DNA from: Pseudomonadota bacterium | GTDB lineage: Bacteria; Pseudomonadota; Gammaproteobacteria; Competibacterales; Competibacteraceae | Direction: 5' to 3' | Assembly (NCBI GenBank): GCA_022709365.1 | Contig: JAKLIY010000001.1 | Coordinates: 62,001 to 126,000, forward strand | Length of the DNA: 64,000 nt | Part shown: positions 44,095-52,521 of the stretch, one piece after another | Layout: every line of letters begins with the position of its first letter | How positions within the stretch are numbered: the first letter of the stretch is position 1 | The notes under the pieces: model-generated | Told to the model about the DNA's origin: nothing | The model's database searches: none | Seen by the model: only the letters and a program-made list of their open reading frames with translations | Position numbers and translations under genes: made by a program

Positions 44095-44534
44095 CGTGCG
44101 ACTTTGTGTGGGTGCGGTTGAAGCCAGGGTTTGAGTGGCAGGAGCAATGCCCGGAATTGCTAAACATAATAACATGGCATTTAAGAATGGCAGGGTCAAA
44201 TCGCTGCGAATAGATTTCCAACAGGAGTATCAACTTTGGCATCGGTCCAGATTGGGCTGAACCAGCAGTCGGCTCTCCATTGTTGTTGACTCCGGCAATC
44301 GGTCCAGATTGAACCGACTTGGCTTCATCTCTGTCACGGACTGATTAATAATGTCAATTATTAATCACCTTAACAGTCCTCCTGAAAACTGGCCTGATGT
44401 CAACAGAGGAAAAAATCATTATCTTAATCATCGACATGATAATAATATACAACAGGTTAGTAGTTAGGCATGATAGTTGCTTTACGAGTATACACAGCGA
44501 GTCACTTTTAGGTTAAGCAGCTGGAGCCTTTTTT
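44095..44534. other. AT-rich 440-base intergenic region with repeats and palindromes
   Basis: The region separates divergent malic enzyme and the unknown gene at 44535. It holds a 14-base direct repeat (ATCGGTCCAGATTG at 44241-44254 and 44298-44311), a perfect 11-bp palindrome at 44342-44367, a looser ATTATC/GATAAT pair (44418-44443) and a possible -10 box TATACA (44489-44494) with a poor -35. No coding frame or RNA gene is evident. Confidence 0.6.
44342..44367. promoter_or_regulatory. Perfect 11-bp palindrome TGATTAATAAT-GTCA-ATTATTAATCA
   Basis: The arms are fully AT-rich and match perfectly across a 4-base centre. Such a form suits a dimeric regulator operator better than a terminator. 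It lies in the gap between malic enzyme and the gene at 44535 and could control either. The regulator is not identified. Confidence 0.5.
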
Positions 44535-44915
44535 ATGAATATGCACCTTCATCGCAAGCAAATCGTTATTTTAGTGCTGGCTATTGCGCTGGCTGCCGCT
44601 TCCTATTGGATTCCCTTGCCACGCCAGACCGACACTCAGTCATCGCGGTTGTCTGGCCCAATCGATCAGGCGACGCCGGCAGAAGCCATCACTTATGTCC
44701 GGGAACCCGCAGCGGTTTGGCGGTTTCCCGTGACCGTGCAGGTACCACAGACCCCCGTTCAAACTGCTGTCCAGCAGTCGGCGGAAGAAGTACATCCAGT
44801 TCCATCATTGTCAGGAGGGCGATGGATCAGTCCACAAGATTTCACTGATGGCGCTCGTTCAACGACCTATCCTCCGCTAGCGCCGGTCAAGGGACTCGAT
44901 TTCTCCGGGCGCTAA
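44535..44915 (+). CDS. Unknown protein with N-terminal membrane anchor
   Basis: A 126-residue protein: short basic start (MHLHRKQ), one hydrophobic helix (IVILVLAIALAAASYWIPL) and a Pro/Thr-rich soluble tail ending PVKGLDFSGR. I do not recognise a family. A GGAG motif precedes the ATG at about 10 bases. The helix may be a signal peptide or an anchor. It stands alone between the malic enzyme gap and the HhH protein, separated from the latter by 277 bases with no clear element. Confidence 0.6.
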   Translation: MNMHLHRKQIVILVLAIALAAASYWIPLPRQTDTQSSRLSGPIDQATPAEAITYVREPAAVWRFPVTVQVPQTPVQTAVQQSAEEVHPVPSLSGGRWISPQDFTDGARSTTYPPLAPVKGLDFSGR

Positions 44916-45192
44916 CTCAAACGGTTCGCGAATCATGACCGGCTTTCAGTGATCCAGTTTTCGAAAATCCTGTTCAACGACAGGTTTCCCATCGCGCGAC
45001 CGAGCGCAGAATCCTCCGCCACGCTATTGCTGCTCTCATTCCGGGTGTATTCATTTCGGCTGTAACACGGTTTCACGTTCATATCCCTATTACCGCAGAC
45101 TGGCAGGCATACTCTTGTCATAAACCTTGCGAAGGGAGACACTGAGAAAAATATGAACGAAAATATCCGAAATGCCGTGGAGGAGCACAACC

Positions 45193-46014
45193 GTGAAACC
45201 GTGGATCAATGAAGATGTTTTCAAGAGCTGGACTGACGCCCAGAAGCGCCTGTGGGAAAGCCTGTGTTCAGCGGTGCCGTTCCAACCGCCTGCTGGCGTC
45301 GAGGCGTGGCGCGAAACCTATCTCAAGAACCTGAATACCTGGGAGTCGGCGGTCAAAAAAACCCTCGATCAGGAAGTCACCTGGGTCGAACAGTGGGTGC
45401 ATCGAGTTGCGCAGGAGCGAGGAACACCGGAGATGATGGCCGCCTGGGTGCGGCAGATGGAAGAAGTGCTGCAACGCTGGATCCAGACCCAGAATCAGTG
45501 GTGGGAAGAGTACTTCGCGGTTTTGCGCCGGGGTGGATTCGCCTATCCAGATTGGGCCAATCCACCAGCATCGTCCCTCGTCATCGAACCCGTGGCAACG
45601 GCGGACCCTGTGGTCGTCGCTGCTGAATCCACAGTGACCGAGCCAGAACTCCCAGCCGCTCCAACCGCTCCTGAGCCCCTGGTGGCTACACCGGTCGCAA
45701 CGGCTTCCCAACCCCCGATAGCTGCGCCGTTAGCAGCCCTTCACGAAACCCCACCGCCTGTCGAACCTGCTCCGGCTACTCCGCCTGTGACCGAATCGCC
45801 GGATGATCTCAAACTCATCGCGGGTATCGGTCCAGCGCTGGAAAAGAAGTTGTACGCCTGTGGCATTACGACTTATCGGCAATTGGCCACGTTGAACGAC
45901 GCCGACATCGAACGAATCGAAGCGATCATCAAATCCTTCGGGCGTATTCGCCGCGATGACTGGATCGGTCAGGCGCGGGCGCGGCATTTCGAAAAATATC
46001 AGGAAACGCTCTAA
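45193..46014 (+). CDS. Trp-rich helical protein with C-terminal helix-hairpin-helix domain
   Basis: A 273-residue protein from GTG 45193 behind GGAG. Residues 1-125 are helical and unusually rich in Trp (WINEDVFKSWTDAQKRLWES, then WVEQWVHRVAQ and WIQTQNQWWEEYFAV), with a phasin/PhaE-like feel. A Pro/Ala/Glu linker (about 130-210) follows. The C-terminus LKLIAGIGPALEKKLYACGI is a helix-hairpin-helix of the type found in L21-fused and DUF4332-like proteins. Link to PHA granules is only a suggestion from the N-terminal composition; no phaC is nearby. It is followed by asnS after 3 bases. Confidence 0.7.
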   Translation: MKPWINEDVFKSWTDAQKRLWESLCSAVPFQPPAGVEAWRETYLKNLNTWESAVKKTLDQEVTWVEQWVHRVAQERGTPEMMAAWVRQMEEVLQRWIQTQNQWWEEYFAVLRRGGFAYPDWANPPASSLVIEPVATADPVVVAAESTVTEPELPAAPTAPEPLVATPVATASQPPIAAPLAALHETPPPVEPAPATPPVTESPDDLKLIAGIGPALEKKLYACGITTYRQLATLNDADIERIEAIIKSFGRIRRDDWIGQARARHFEKYQETL

Positions 46015-46017
46015 TCC

Positions 46018-47418
46018 ATGCCCGTTCACGCTATCGCCGCTCTCCAACAGGGGCAGGTTCCGCTGGGCAGCCGGATTACCGTGCAGGGCTGGGTGCGCAC
46101 CCGCCGCGATTCCAAAGCCGGTCTGTCCTTCGTGACGCTGCATGACGGCTCCTGCTTTGATCCGTTGCAGGTTATCGCGCCCGTCGACTTGCCTAACTAC
46201 GCCAGCGAAGTCGTTCATCTCACCGCCGGTTGTGCGGTGCGCGTCAGCGGCGAACTGGTTGCCTCGACCGGCAAGGGCCAGACGATGGAGTTGCGGGTCG
46301 ATCGGCTCGACGTGATCGGTTGGGTCGAAGATCCGGAAACCTATCCCATTGCTCCCAAGGCACACAGCTTCGAATATTTGCGGACCGTCGCACACCTGCG
46401 GCCGCGCACCAATAGCATCGGCGCGGTGACGCGAGTCCGGCATAGCCTGGCACAGGCGATCCAGTGCTTCTTCCACGAGCAGGGCTATTGCTGGGTGCAC
46501 ACGCCGATTATTACCGCCAGCGATTGCGAAGGCGCCGGCGCGCTGTTCCGGGTCAGCACGTTGGACATGGTCAATCCGCCCCGGACGGCTGAAGGCGGCG
46601 TCGATTTCGATCAGGACTTTTTTGGCCGCGAGACGTTTTTGACCGTCTCCGGGCAACTCAACGTCGAGGCTTATTGCCTGGCGCTGTCCAAGGTCTATAC
46701 CTTTGGCCCCACCTTCCGCGCCGAGAACTCCAACACCAGCCGCCATCTGGCGGAATTCTGGATGGTGGAACCGGAAACCGCCTTCGCCGACCTGCACGCC
46801 AATGCCGACCTGGCCGAGGCGTTGCTGAAGTTCATCTTCCGCGCCGTGCTGGAAGAGCGCGCCGACGATCTGGCCTTTTTTGCCCAGCGGATTGATAAGA
46901 CCTGTATTCAGCGGCTGGAACAGGTGGTTCACTCGCCGTTCGAACGCATGGACTACAGCGAAGCGATACGCATTCTGGAACAGGCCGGACGGTCCTTCGA
47001 GTTTCCCATTCAATGGGGGATGGACCTCCAGTCCGAACACGAGCGCTATTTAGCCGAAGACTTTGTCGGTCGGCCCCTCGTATTGATGAACTATCCCAAA
47101 ATGATCAAGAGCTTCTACATGCGCGTGAACGACGATGGCCGCACAGTCGCGGCCATGGACGTACTGGCGCCGGGCATCGGCGAGATCATCGGTGGGAGCC
47201 AGCGCGAGGAACGGTTGGACGTGTTGGATACGCGACTGGATGAATTGGGAATGAATAAAACCGCCTATAATTGGTATCGGGATTTACGCCGTTACGGCAG
47301 CGTGCCTCATGCCGGTTTCGGATTGGGCTTCGAGCGCACCGTCAGCTACGTAACCGGCATGAGCAATGTGCGCGACGTAATCCCGTTCCCGCGCACACCG
47401 CGCAGCGCGGATTTCTAA
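46018..47418 (+). CDS. asnS: Asparaginyl-tRNA synthetase
   Basis: A 466-residue class IIb synthetase. An N-terminal OB-fold ([20 protein letters not shown]) recognises the anticodon. Class II motifs 1-3 are visible, including [39 protein letters not shown] and [21 protein letters not shown]. The length and GQLNVE favour AsnS over AspS. It lies directly after the HhH protein and before a kinase. Confidence 0.97.
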   Translation: MPVHAIAALQQGQVPLGSRITVQGWVRTRRDSKAGLSFVTLHDGSCFDPLQVIAPVDLPNYASEVVHLTAGCAVRVSGELVASTGKGQTMELRVDRLDVIGWVEDPETYPIAPKAHSFEYLRTVAHLRPRTNSIGAVTRVRHSLAQAIQCFFHEQGYCWVHTPIITASDCEGAGALFRVSTLDMVNPPRTAEGGVDFDQDFFGRETFLTVSGQLNVEAYCLALSKVYTFGPTFRAENSNTSRHLAEFWMVEPETAFADLHANADLAEALLKFIFRAVLEERADDLAFFAQRIDKTCIQRLEQVVHSPFERMDYSEAIRILEQAGRSFEFPIQWGMDLQSEHERYLAEDFVGRPLVLMNYPKMIKSFYMRVNDDGRTVAAMDVLAPGIGEIIGGSQREERLDVLDTRLDELGMNKTAYNWYRDLRRYGSVPHAGFGLGFERTVSYVTGMSNVRDVIPFPRTPRSADF

Positions 47419-47439
47419 GGCTTTCGATGGATTGACCGA

Positions 47440-49368
47440 ATGATTATGGCTCAACCAACCACGCCTTCCAAGAGCGGCGCCCGCCGCGCCAACGCGCTGC
47501 CGTCTGCCTGCCTTTTGGATGAGTACCGCATCGACTCTATTCTGGGTGCGGGTGGTTTCGGTGTGACTTATAAGGCGCTGGATACTCACCTGGAGACTTG
47601 GGTCGCTATCAAGGAATATTTCCCGGTTGAATGGTCGTTCCGCGATGCGGATGGCGTCACGGTTCACCCCAACACTCAAGGCGAGACCAGCGGCCCCGAA
47701 GGACAATTATCGGACTATCTCTGGGGGTTGGAACGCTTTCTCGATGAAGCGCGGGTGCTGGCACGAGTCCAGCATCCCTATGTAGTTCGGGTAAAGCGCT
47801 ATTTCCGGGCGCACGGCACCGCCTACATCGTGATGGAATACGAGGAGGGCGAACCGTTAAGCGCAGTCCTGCGCGATGGGGAAACACTCGGTGAGGACGA
47901 GGTTCGCGGCCTGCTCGAAGATGTACTCCCGGCGCTGCAAGCTGTTCACGAACAAGGCTATTTGCACCGCGATATCAAGCCCTCCAACCTGTATGTCCGC
48001 TCCAGCGATCATCGGGTGATTCTGATCGACTTTGGCGCGGCGCGGGAGGCGGTGGGTCGGCACAGCAAAAGTGTGACCAGCCTGGTGACGCCGGGCTATT
48101 CACCGCCCGAACAGTACACGACCCGTAATGACCGCTACGGAACCTGGACCGACATTTACGCCCTCGGCGCAGTGCTGTACCGATGCATCACCGGCCGCAC
48201 CCCAACCGAAGCGGCTGAGCGGCTACTGGATGACACTCTGGAACCGGCAACCAAAGTGGGCGCTGGTCGCTACAGTACTAATCTTTTAGAGGTGATTGAC
48301 CGGGCGTTGGCGGTGCGTCCGGAACAACGGTTTCTTACCGTGGCCGATATGCAAGCAGCGCTGGCCGGTCCGCAGGACGAGAACAGCAGCCAGACGGTGA
48401 TCATGATGCCATTGGCCAAGCCGGTTAAACTGGCGCAGCCGCTGGGAGCATCACCAATCACCCGATATCCAGAAACGGCGACGGAAGAATCGGATGAGGA
48501 CCATCAGCATAACGGGTTGAATATGACGCAGGCACCAACCACCGCCAATTCTCGGTTGGCTGGGCAACCACAAAACTTCCTGCACGCATCGCCGCAAGGC
48601 GGAACAGCCGTCCGATGGCGGTTGCCGGTCATATTGGCCGGTGGTGTGGCGTTGATGGCGGCGGCGGCGGCGATTGTGTGGCTCGGATCATCCGAACCGG
48701 TCCCGGAGCGTGCGCCGGTTTCGGAACAGAAACCGCCGCCCCGCTACAGCCTGAATCCGGCGGGGGGAACCCCCACGCCAACTGGTGAGGCCCCGGCTGC
48801 CGGGACTGCGCCGCCGACGGGCGCGACGCCAGAGGCCACGACGCCTGCTCCTCGTGAGGCGGTCGTTGAATCCCCGACTCCGATGGAAAAGAACGTAACC
48901 AGTCCACCGACTCCGGTGGAAGCACCGGTTGCCGAGGGTGGATCGGAACCGTCCGGTTCAGGAAGCCCTTCTCCAGAGACGAAGGGTCTGGAAAAGCCGC
49001 CGGTTGCCGGACCGGGTCAGAAACCGATGGATACGGGAGAAATGCCGGAAGCAGCCCATTCGGAAAGTGCGCCGTCCGGTGCGACCAGCGTACCAGTGCC
49101 TGGCTTGGCTCCTGCCGTGACCACTAAGCCACCGGCTGATGCGTCAGCCGGACAGACAGCCAAGACATTTGCGGGCCAGAAGCCCCAGGCGAGCGACGCC
49201 AAACCACCGCCGAAACGACCCACACGGCAAAAAACCGTCCAGAAGCGCAAAGAACAACCGATCGTTGTTGCGCCTGCCCAGCCAGTTCAGGCGCGGCCAA
49301 CACCGGCTGCGCCGAAGCGCAGCAATCTCTGGGATGCGCCCACTGACTCGGGGTTCAATCAAAAATGA
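47440..49368 (+). CDS. Transmembrane Ser/Thr protein kinase with Pro/Thr-rich C-terminus
   Basis: A 642-residue protein. The kinase domain (about 25-290) is complete: GAGGFGVTYKA, VAIKEYFP, LHRDIKPSNLY, IDFGAARE and TPGYSPPEQY. A transmembrane helix follows at about residues 389-409. The rest (about 410-642) is low-complexity Pro/Thr/Ala/Glu-rich sequence with no FGE domain, unlike the kinases at 3 and 38129. The basic end (KRPTRQKTVQKRKEQ) could contact cell wall or polyanions. It heads an operon with two FHA proteins and a PP2C; the FHA gene overlaps its stop (ATGA). Confidence 0.92.
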   Translation: MIMAQPTTPSKSGARRANALPSACLLDEYRIDSILGAGGFGVTYKALDTHLETWVAIKEYFPVEWSFRDADGVTVHPNTQGETSGPEGQLSDYLWGLERFLDEARVLARVQHPYVVRVKRYFRAHGTAYIVMEYEEGEPLSAVLRDGETLGEDEVRGLLEDVLPALQAVHEQGYLHRDIKPSNLYVRSSDHRVILIDFGAAREAVGRHSKSVTSLVTPGYSPPEQYTTRNDRYGTWTDIYALGAVLYRCITGRTPTEAAERLLDDTLEPATKVGAGRYSTNLLEVIDRALAVRPEQRFLTVADMQAALAGPQDENSSQTVIMMPLAKPVKLAQPLGASPITRYPETATEESDEDHQHNGLNMTQAPTTANSRLAGQPQNFLHASPQGGTAVRWRLPVILAGGVALMAAAAAIVWLGSSEPVPERAPVSEQKPPPRYSLNPAGGTPTPTGEAPAAGTAPPTGATPEATTPAPREAVVESPTPMEKNVTSPPTPVEAPVAEGGSEPSGSGSPSPETKGLEKPPVAGPGQKPMDTGEMPEAAHSESAPSGATSVPVPGLAPAVTTKPPADASAGQTAKTFAGQKPQASDAKPPPKRPTRQKTVQKRKEQPIVVAPAQPVQARPTPAAPKRSNLWDAPTDSGFNQK

Positions 49369-49718
49369 AATTCAATCTATGGCCTTTTTCACGCCAACGG
49401 CGTGAATCGATGGAAACGGTGCCGGCTCGGGCGCGGTTTATCCGTACTGACTCGGTAGGCAAAGGTGAGTTGCGTCTGCGTTCAGCCTTATGCCGACTGG
49501 GTCGGGCGCCGGAAAACGATATTAGCTTTGATAATGATTCGGTTTCCGGACGTCACGCTGAAATTTACTACCTGCCCGACGGATCGTTCCAGATTTGTGA
49601 TGTTGGATCTACCAATGGCACTTGGGTGAATGGACAAAGGATCCAAAGCCAGCTTCTTAAAAATGGTGATGTGGTGGAATTAGGCGAAGTACGCCTGCAC
49701 TTCCGGGTCGGCGATTAG
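49365..49718 (+). CDS. FHA-domain phosphothreonine-binding protein
   Basis: A 117-residue protein made almost entirely of one FHA domain. The binding residues are canonical: LGRAPENDISFDN (Gly-Arg), SGRHAEIYY (Ser-x-x-His) and STNGTWVNG (Asn). It should read phosphothreonine marks, probably made by the kinase encoded immediately upstream, whose stop it overlaps (ATGA). Its small size suggests an adaptor rather than an enzyme. Confidence 0.92.
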   Translation: MKFNLWPFSRQRRESMETVPARARFIRTDSVGKGELRLRSALCRLGRAPENDISFDNDSVSGRHAEIYYLPDGSFQICDVGSTNGTWVNGQRIQSQLLKNGDVVELGEVRLHFRVGD

Positions 49719-49733
49719 GTCAAGAGAGGGTTC

Positions 49734-50246
49734 ATGCCGCTTTATCGTGGTTTTAAAAAAGGGAGTTCATCCCCGAGTCCGCCCGTTGAACCCACCCGGC
49801 GTATCGCCCGTTCCGAATCGGCGAATCGATCCCGTACCGATGGACTACCGGCTACCGAACCATCGGTGGCGGTTCCAGCCGCAACAATCCAGGATACGCT
49901 CTCCAAACTGGTGGTCGGCTGGCTGGTAGTGATTGCGGGTCCGGGACGAGGCCAAACGTTGCCATTGGGTTATGGGGTCAACGACATTGGGCGCGGCACC
50001 AGTGCGCGCATCCGGCTGGACTTTGGCGACGCCACGATTGCCGCCGAGAATCAAGCCGCCATTATTTACACCATGCGTTCCCGGCATTTCTATTTGCAAT
50101 CAGTCGCTGCGGAAACCTGGCTCAATGGGCGTCCGGTTCGGGAATCGGTCGAATTGAAAGGCGGCGAGACTTTACAGGTCGGGCAAACCCGTTTGCGGTT
50201 TGCGCCGCTGTGCGGCCCGGATTTCGACTGGTGCGCTGCTCACTGA
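49734..50246 (+). CDS. Degenerate FHA-like domain protein
   Basis: A 170-residue protein with a disordered N-terminal half and an FHA-like fold from about residue 62. The fold is recognisable by IGRGTSARIRLDFGDATI and WLNGRPV, but the SxxH motif is replaced by AENQA and the second Asn motif is altered. Phosphothreonine binding is therefore doubtful. It may pair with the canonical FHA protein, act as a structural partner, or bind another ligand. Ribosome site AGAGAGGG 3 bases upstream. Confidence 0.75.
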   Translation: MPLYRGFKKGSSSPSPPVEPTRRIARSESANRSRTDGLPATEPSVAVPAATIQDTLSKLVVGWLVVIAGPGRGQTLPLGYGVNDIGRGTSARIRLDFGDATIAAENQAAIIYTMRSRHFYLQSVAAETWLNGRPVRESVELKGGETLQVGQTRLRFAPLCGPDFDWCAAH

Positions 50247-50261
50247 CGCGGAGAGGGCGAT

Positions 50262-51077
50262 ATGGCGGTGTGGATTCATGATGAAGGCATGGCGCAAGGC
50301 AGCCGTTCCCGCCAGGAAGATGATTATGGAGTCTTTGAACTGCCACCGGAGCTGGGCGCAGGTGACCTGCTGCTGGTGCTGGCCGATGGCATGGGCGGCG
50401 AGCAGGGCGGCGCACGGGCCAGTGCCTTGGCAGTACAAAGCTTTATCGGAACTTACGACACGGTATCCGCGGCAACGATTCCCGAACGTCTTGGACGCAC
50501 CCTGACCCAGGTGAACGCGCAAATGGCGCTGGAAGCGGCCACCGATCCGGAAGAGTTGAACGGCATGGGTTGTACCTTGCTCGCGGTGGTGTTGGCTGAG
50601 GAAGGCCTGTACTGGATCAGTGTCGGTGATTCGCCGCTGTGGCTCTGGCGGCGGGGGCGGTTGCACCGTCTGAATCAGGATCACGCTTATCGCAGCATCT
50701 TGGCGCGCCAGGTCTCCATCGGCGAGATCAGCGCGGAGGCTGCTGCCCGGCATCCCGATCGTAATGCGCTGATGAGCGCGGTCACAGGCGACGATCTGGA
50801 TCTGGTGGATTTGCCGCATCAGGCCTACACGCTCCGACGAAGCGATCAGATTCTATTGGCGAGCGATGGCGTACTGACCCTGGATGAACAGGAGATTGCG
50901 GCGGTATTGGCAGATCGGCGGGTGGATGGAACACCCTGTCAGTCATTGCTGGCGGCGGTGGCGGCCCATGGGCGTCCGCAGCAGGACAATATCACCGTGC
51001 TATGGGCGCGTTCGGCAGCCTGTTCACCGAACGGTTCGTGGTGGCGTCGTTGGTGGGAGTTGTTGAGCGAAGGCTGA
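50262..51077 (+). CDS. PP2C-family Ser/Thr protein phosphatase
   Basis: A 271-residue PP2C phosphatase. The metal-binding sites are in SRQEDDYGVF, LADGMGGEQGGA, ISVGDSPLWLW, LASDGVLTL and QQDNITVLWA. It starts 15 bases after the FHA-like gene behind GGAGAGGG and closes a kinase-FHA-FHA-phosphatase operon, so it likely reverses phosphorylation by the upstream kinase. Its 3' end overlaps the convergent HAD phosphatase gene by 54 bases. Confidence 0.92.
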   Translation: MAVWIHDEGMAQGSRSRQEDDYGVFELPPELGAGDLLLVLADGMGGEQGGARASALAVQSFIGTYDTVSAATIPERLGRTLTQVNAQMALEAATDPEELNGMGCTLLAVVLAEEGLYWISVGDSPLWLWRRGRLHRLNQDHAYRSILARQVSIGEISAEAAARHPDRNALMSAVTGDDLDLVDLPHQAYTLRRSDQILLASDGVLTLDEQEIAAVLADRRVDGTPCQSLLAAVAAHGRPQQDNITVLWARSAACSPNGSWWRRWWELLSEG

Positions 51078-51752
51078 ACCCACTCCCAGCCAGCCCAATA
51101 AATCGACAGGCTGTTCCAGAAAGCCATCCGCTCCCCATTCCTTGGGCCGATCCTCAACGCCCAGATAGCCGAAACCCGCCACCAGGGTGATCATGCCGGC
51201 CCGTTTGCCGGCCTGCACATCGCGCTCGGCATCGCCCACGTAGAGTGAGCGGATGGGCGCAACCCCGATCTGTTCGCAGGCATGCCACAGCGGTTCCGGG
51301 TCCGGTTTACGCTTATCCAGGGTATCGCCGCTGACCACGCAAGCGGCCCGCGTCCACAGTCCCAGCGCTTTCATCAGCGGTTCAGTCAGCCAACCCGGCT
51401 TATTGGTGACCACTCCCCAGTCAATCGCCCGGTCTTCCAGATACGCCAGCACCTCAGCCATGCCGGGAAACAGCGTGGTCTCGACGGCGATAGCTTCCCG
51501 GTACAGTTCCAGAAAGCGCTGGTTGCATTCAGTGTACAGTGGGTCGTCGATCTCCAGTCCCAGACCCGCTTTGAGCATCCCTGGCGAACCGTGCGAAACT
51601 GTTGGGCGGATCGCCGTGAGTGCGGGTTCGGGTAAACCGCGCTCACGGCAGAGCCGGTGCAGCGCCCTCACCATATCCGGTGCGGTATCCAGCAGAGTGC
51701 CGTCCAGATCGAACAGCACACAGTCCGGCGGCGCGTGACCAGCGGCGATCAT
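51024..51752 (-). CDS. mupP: HAD phosphatase, probable MupP (N-acetylmuramate 6-phosphate phosphatase)
   Basis: A 242-residue HAD-superfamily enzyme: nucleophile motif [30 protein letters not shown] and [12 protein letters not shown]. By superfamily alone it would be called phosphoglycolate phosphatase. Two features favour MupP, the MurNAc-6-P phosphatase of cell-wall recycling: the segment [20 protein letters not shown] with WGADGF near the end resembles Pseudomonas MupP, and it is coupled to ubiG (ATGA overlap), as mupP is there. I recall the Pseudomonas order, I did not search. The start at 51752 fits the overlap. Confidence 0.75.
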   Translation of the reverse strand: MIAAGHAPPDCVLFDLDGTLLDTAPDMVRALHRLCRERGLPEPALTAIRPTVSHGSPGMLKAGLGLEIDDPLYTECNQRFLELYREAIAVETTLFPGMAEVLAYLEDRAIDWGVVTNKPGWLTEPLMKALGLWTRAACVVSGDTLDKRKPDPEPLWHACEQIGVAPIRSLYVGDAERDVQAGKRAGMITLVAGFGYLGVEDRPKEWGADGFLEQPVDLLGWLGVGSAFAQQLPPTTPPRTVR

Positions 51753-52468
51753 GACGCGGCGTCTGGCCGGCAATGGACCATGTAGTTCACCGATACGCCC
51801 GGCCCTAGCCAGTAGCGGCCCGTCAGCGGGTTGTGATGCAGGCCGATCAGTTCCCGAACGGTCAGACCAGCAGCTCGCGTCCAGCCATCCAGTTCGGAAG
51901 GACGGATAAACTTGCGGTAGTCGTGGGTGCCTTTGGGCAACATGTGCAGCACGTATTCCACGCCAATGATGACGAACAGATAGGACTTGGGATTGCGGTT
52001 GATGGTGGAGAAGATCAAATGCCCCTCCGGTTTCGCCAACCGGGCGCAGGCGCGGATCGTCGATGCAGGGTCGGGAACGTGCTCCAACATCTCCATGCAG
52101 GCCACTACGTCGAAGCTCGCCGGTTCGCGTTCCGCCAACTCCTCTGCGGCAAGGCGTTGATAGTCAAGCACCGCGCCGGATTCCAGTTGGTGTAATCGCG
52201 CCACTGCCAGCGGCGCTTCGCCCAAGTCAATGCCCAGCACCTGTGCGCCGCGCAGCGCCATGCTCTCGGCGAGAATGCCGCCGCCGCAGCCAACATCGAG
52301 GATGCGCTTGCTCGCCAGACCGCCAACCCGTTCGTCAATATAGTTCAGACGCAGCGGATTGATGTCGTGCAAGGGTTTGAATTCGCTGTCCGGGTCCCAC
52401 CAACGGCTGGCGAGTTCCTCGAATTTGGCAATTTCTTGATAATCCACGTTCGGTTGCGCAGTTGTCAT
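51749..52468 (-). CDS. ubiG: Ubiquinone biosynthesis O-methyltransferase
   Basis: A 239-residue SAM-dependent methyltransferase with the UbiG hallmark [21 protein letters not shown], motif [17 protein letters not shown] and the later [12 protein letters not shown] and [10 protein letters not shown]. It performs both O-methylations in ubiquinone synthesis. It sits between mtaD and the mupP-like gene on the same strand. This supports a respiratory, ubiquinone-using proteobacterium. Confidence 0.95.
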   Translation of the reverse strand: MTTAQPNVDYQEIAKFEELASRWWDPDSEFKPLHDINPLRLNYIDERVGGLASKRILDVGCGGGILAESMALRGAQVLGIDLGEAPLAVARLHQLESGAVLDYQRLAAEELAEREPASFDVVACMEMLEHVPDPASTIRACARLAKPEGHLIFSTINRNPKSYLFVIIGVEYVLHMLPKGTHDYRKFIRPSELDGWTRAAGLTVRELIGLHHNPLTGRYWLGPGVSVNYMVHCRPDAAS

Positions 52469-52521
52469 GTTCGGTTCCAGTTGAGAAGAAGTCTGGCGGT
52501 TTGACCGATAGCCGCGGTATT

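Noticed and set aside
45153-45212. Nineteen-codon frame overlapping the start of the Trp-rich/HhH gene (possible leader peptide)
   Set aside because: The possible ribosome site is too far away and there is no attenuator structure or codon bias typical of leader peptides.
45730-47040. 436-codon open frame opposite asnS
   Set aside because: Antisense to asnS and the HhH gene with no family motif; a composition effect.
33691-51077. Type VI secretion post-translational control locus (PpkA-PppA-Fha)
   Set aside because: The gene types match, but no Tss core gene, Hcp or VgrG is in the window, and the FGE-like domains are not explained by that system.
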